Source of the DNA: CAZFLD01 sp964519835
GTDB taxonomy: Bacteria > Spirochaetota > Spirochaetia > DSM-27196 > CAZFLD01
NCBI GenBank assembly: GCA_964519835.1
Contig: CAZFLD010000003.1
Location: 1 to 64,000, forward strand
Length of the DNA: 64,000 nt
Direction of reading: 5' to 3'
The position numbers and the translations under genes are program-made. Below the pieces are notes generated by a model, which worked only from the letters and a program-made list of their open reading frames with translations, did no database searches and was not told the DNA's origin. This document shows, piece after piece, positions 61,894-64,000 of the stretch. The number at the start of each line of letters is the position of its first letter. Position 1 is the stretch's first letter.

Positions 61894-62694
61894 TCAACCA
61901 AATCGTCCGGAAATGTAGGCTTCCGTGCGTTGGTCGGTTGGGTTGAAAAAGATGTCTCTTGTGTTTCCCGACTCGATTATATAGCCGTTTAGGAAAAAGG
62001 ACGTCCTATCGGAAATACGACCGGCCTGCTGCATGTTGTGGGTAACGATGACAATTGTAAAGTTTTGCTTGAGCTCGTCCATCAAGTCTTCGATTTTCCC
62101 CGTAGAAATCGGGTCAAGCGCCGAGGTAGGCTCGTCCATCAAGACAACCTCGGGCTGGACGGCAATCGTCCGGGCGATACACAGCCGCTGCTGTTGACCG
62201 CCGGAAAGGCTCAATGCGTTTTGTTTGAGCTTGTCTTTGACCTCGTCCCAGAGAACACACTTCTTTAGGGCCGTCTCCACAATCTCGTCGTAGTCGCCCT
62301 TGATACCGTTGATTCTGCATCCCCATGCGATGTTTTCGTAGATGGTCTTGGGAAACGGGTTCGGTTTTTGAAAGACCATACCGACTCGACGTCGAATTTC
62401 CACAGGATCGACGTCTTTGTCGTAGATATTCTTGTCGTGGAAGTAGGTTTGACCTACCGGGCGGGTGCCGGGAATAAGGTCGTTCATCCGGTTCAGGCAC
62501 CGCAACAGAGTACTTTTACCACAACCCGAGGGGCCGATCAGGGCGGATACATGGTGTTTTCGAAACTCCAAATTGACCTGAAACAATGCCTGGAAGTCGC
62601 CGTAAAAAAAGTCAAGATTCTCCGTACGCATGACCACTTCGGTATCGGGCGGTGTCTCTCGATTTTCTGCTGATTGGCGGACGCTATCAGACAT
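61894..62694 (-). CDS. pstB: Phosphate ABC transporter ATPase PstB
   Basis: The 266-residue ATPase drives phosphate import. Walker A GPSGCGKST, the LSGGQQQR signature and Walker B VVLMDEPTSALD are intact. The ATG at 62694 follows GAGGAG and lies one base after the pstA stop. The longer frame from 62718 would overlap pstA. Confidence 0.98.
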   Translation of the reverse strand: MSDSVRQSAENRETPPDTEVVMRTENLDFFYGDFQALFQVNLEFRKHHVSALIGPSGCGKSTLLRCLNRMNDLIPGTRPVGQTYFHDKNIYDKDVDPVEIRRRVGMVFQKPNPFPKTIYENIAWGCRINGIKGDYDEIVETALKKCVLWDEVKDKLKQNALSLSGGQQQRLCIARTIAVQPEVVLMDEPTSALDPISTGKIEDLMDELKQNFTIVIVTHNMQQAGRISDRTSFFLNGYIIESGNTRDIFFNPTDQRTEAYISGRFG

Positions 62695-62695
62695 A

Positions 62696-63979
62696 CTACT
62701 CGCTCCTCTTTTTGGCAATTCGGTTTCTCATGATGATCGCCGAGGCATTCATCGCAACCGTTAGTATCAAGAGCACTATTATCGCACCGGCCGCAACGTT
62801 TCGAAACGCCCCTTGTGGTCGCGCCGACCATTGATAAATCTGGATCGGGAGTGTCGTGAACTTGGCGAAGAACCCCGAGGGATCAACAGATATAAACGTT
62901 GAGGCGCCGACAACGACCAGGGGAGCCGTTTCTCCAACGGCGCGCGAAATGGCAAGAATGGTACCGGTGAGGATGCGATCAAATGACTGGGGAAGCACGT
63001 GATGCCATATCGTCTGCCATTTCGTGGCCCCCAATCCGTAGCTCGACTCTCGGATCGAGTTCGATACCGCCCTGATAGCTTCCTGCGAAGCAATGATTAT
63101 AATCGGCATAATCAAAAGCGAAAGGGTCAATCCTGCCGAGATTATTGTCCGACCGTTGCCCGCATCGGCGCCAAACATCGCACCGCTTGTAAAGGGCTCT
63201 AAAAACCTCACAAACACAACCAGGCCGAGGAGACCGTAGATGATCGACGGAACACCGGACAGGTTGTAGATGTTTACCCGGATAAACCGGTTAAACCAGT
63301 TGTCCCGGGCGTATTCTTCCAGGTAGATTGCCGCGGCCACGCCGACGGGAAAGGCAAAAATAACCACGATAGTAATCATCCACAAAGAGCCAAGGAAGGC
63401 GGTTCTGATGCCCGCGTCTTCGGGCACCGGATTTTGCGGTGATACAAGAAACTCAGGAGTAATCCAACTACGAAATTGAAGCTCACCTTTACCGTTTGCC
63501 TCGTCGGAGGCGCGAATCCGAGCGGCCTCTTGCTCGACCTTTCCCCGCTGAAACATGCTCTCGCCAAGGGTCCACGTGTCGATGACCGTAGGGTTTATGA
63601 CCCGTTCCACGACAAGGTCGTAGAGGGCGGCTTGAGACCGGTCGACGAGCGGCTCTTCGAAGTTAAAGCGCCTGATGACTCCGGGGGAGACAAACTCCTC
63701 GAGGAGCGTGATCAACTCGTTTGGTGGAGCCTCGTCGAGCTCGCCGTTGGTATAGACCGCTTCCGGCTCTCTGTCGTTGACTACGTATGTGAGCCCGAAG
63801 GCTCTGTTGAGTATGTTCAAGAGGAGAATAACCAAGGCGATTATCGCGATGGCCGTGGCGGCGTAAAACGCGACGTGCCACACGCGTCCCTTGCGCCTAC
63901 GTCGGTTGATGTTTGCGGAAATCTCCGGGTGCCGCGCAAGGGCGTAGCTTCGAGATTCTTCTACCATAGAGCCGCTCAT
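62696..63979 (-). CDS. pstA: Phosphate ABC transporter permease PstA
   Basis: The 427-residue permease has an N-terminal helix (about residues 35-58), then an extracytoplasmic insertion of about 130 residues, then the usual permease core. The core includes SGVPSIIYGLLGL and the EAA-type loop ATKWQTIWHHVLPQS. The insertion is longer than in short PstA proteins. GAGGTG precedes the ATG, so the gene is complete; pstC should lie to the right of the window. Confidence 0.95.
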   Translation of the reverse strand: MSGSMVEESRSYALARHPEISANINRRRRKGRVWHVAFYAATAIAIIALVILLLNILNRAFGLTYVVNDREPEAVYTNGELDEAPPNELITLLEEFVSPGVIRRFNFEEPLVDRSQAALYDLVVERVINPTVIDTWTLGESMFQRGKVEQEAARIRASDEANGKGELQFRSWITPEFLVSPQNPVPEDAGIRTAFLGSLWMITIVVIFAFPVGVAAAIYLEEYARDNWFNRFIRVNIYNLSGVPSIIYGLLGLVVFVRFLEPFTSGAMFGADAGNGRTIISAGLTLSLLIMPIIIIASQEAIRAVSNSIRESSYGLGATKWQTIWHHVLPQSFDRILTGTILAISRAVGETAPLVVVGASTFISVDPSGFFAKFTTLPIQIYQWSARPQGAFRNVAAGAIIVLLILTVAMNASAIIMRNRIAKKRSE

Positions 63980-64000
63980 TCGTACACCTCGCGATATTTC

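Overview
The window is a 64 kb piece of a bacterial chromosome with moderately high G+C, most likely from a spirochaete (Spirochaetales-like) and probably from a metagenome or short-read assembly. Support for a spirochaete is indirect. RpoB carries Asn instead of Ser at the classic rifampicin position. The spc-alpha ribosomal operon lacks adk, map, infA and rpsD, and fusA is missing between rpsG and tuf. There is also a fused E1 alpha/beta 2-oxoacid dehydrogenase. Two runs of exactly 100 N (44865-44964 and 46197-46296) sit inside tandem repeats of one gene, and their flanks share exact 55-nt words, the signature of a de Bruijn assembly with k=55.

Left region (1-16.5 kb), central metabolism and sugar regulation. 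The window opens inside an E2 acyltransferase gene followed by its E3 (lpdA), then a decayed short-chain dehydrogenase. On the minus strand lie a GAF/HD-GYP protein and a second, complete 2-oxoacid dehydrogenase operon, transcribed deoR-type regulator -> E2 -> E3 -> fused E1. Helically phased repeats upstream of the DeoR gene look like its operator. Next come L-fucose isomerase with a promoter, a LacI-type operator and a strong terminator, a secreted DUF2330 protein, a LacI-family regulator, a BON-domain protein and a flavodoxin.

Centre (16.5-43.2 kb), the gene-expression core, all on the plus strand: promoter, tRNA-Thr, tRNA-Trp, secE, nusG, rplKAJL, rpoBC, rpsLG, tuf, then an unbroken S10-spc-alpha cluster (rpsJ to rplQ, with secY and rpoA). 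Further promoters precede rpsL and tuf. A terminator-like hairpin separates tuf from rpsJ, and a long hairpin lies between rplL and rpoB.

Right region (43.2-64 kb), envelope and phosphate. It starts with a very large membrane-anchored acidic repeat protein that is split by the assembly gaps but reads as one gene once they are closed. It is followed by a tocopherol-cyclase-like protein, a small membrane protein, rnhA, a ComM-type AAA protein, an HtrA-type protease and uvrB. Then come a caspase-like lipoprotein coupled to a beta-barrel-like exported protein, an SH3-like lipoprotein and a DUF445 membrane protein. The window ends with a minus-strand phosphate operon transcribed pstA-pstB-phoU-phoB-phoR; pstC would lie just outside.
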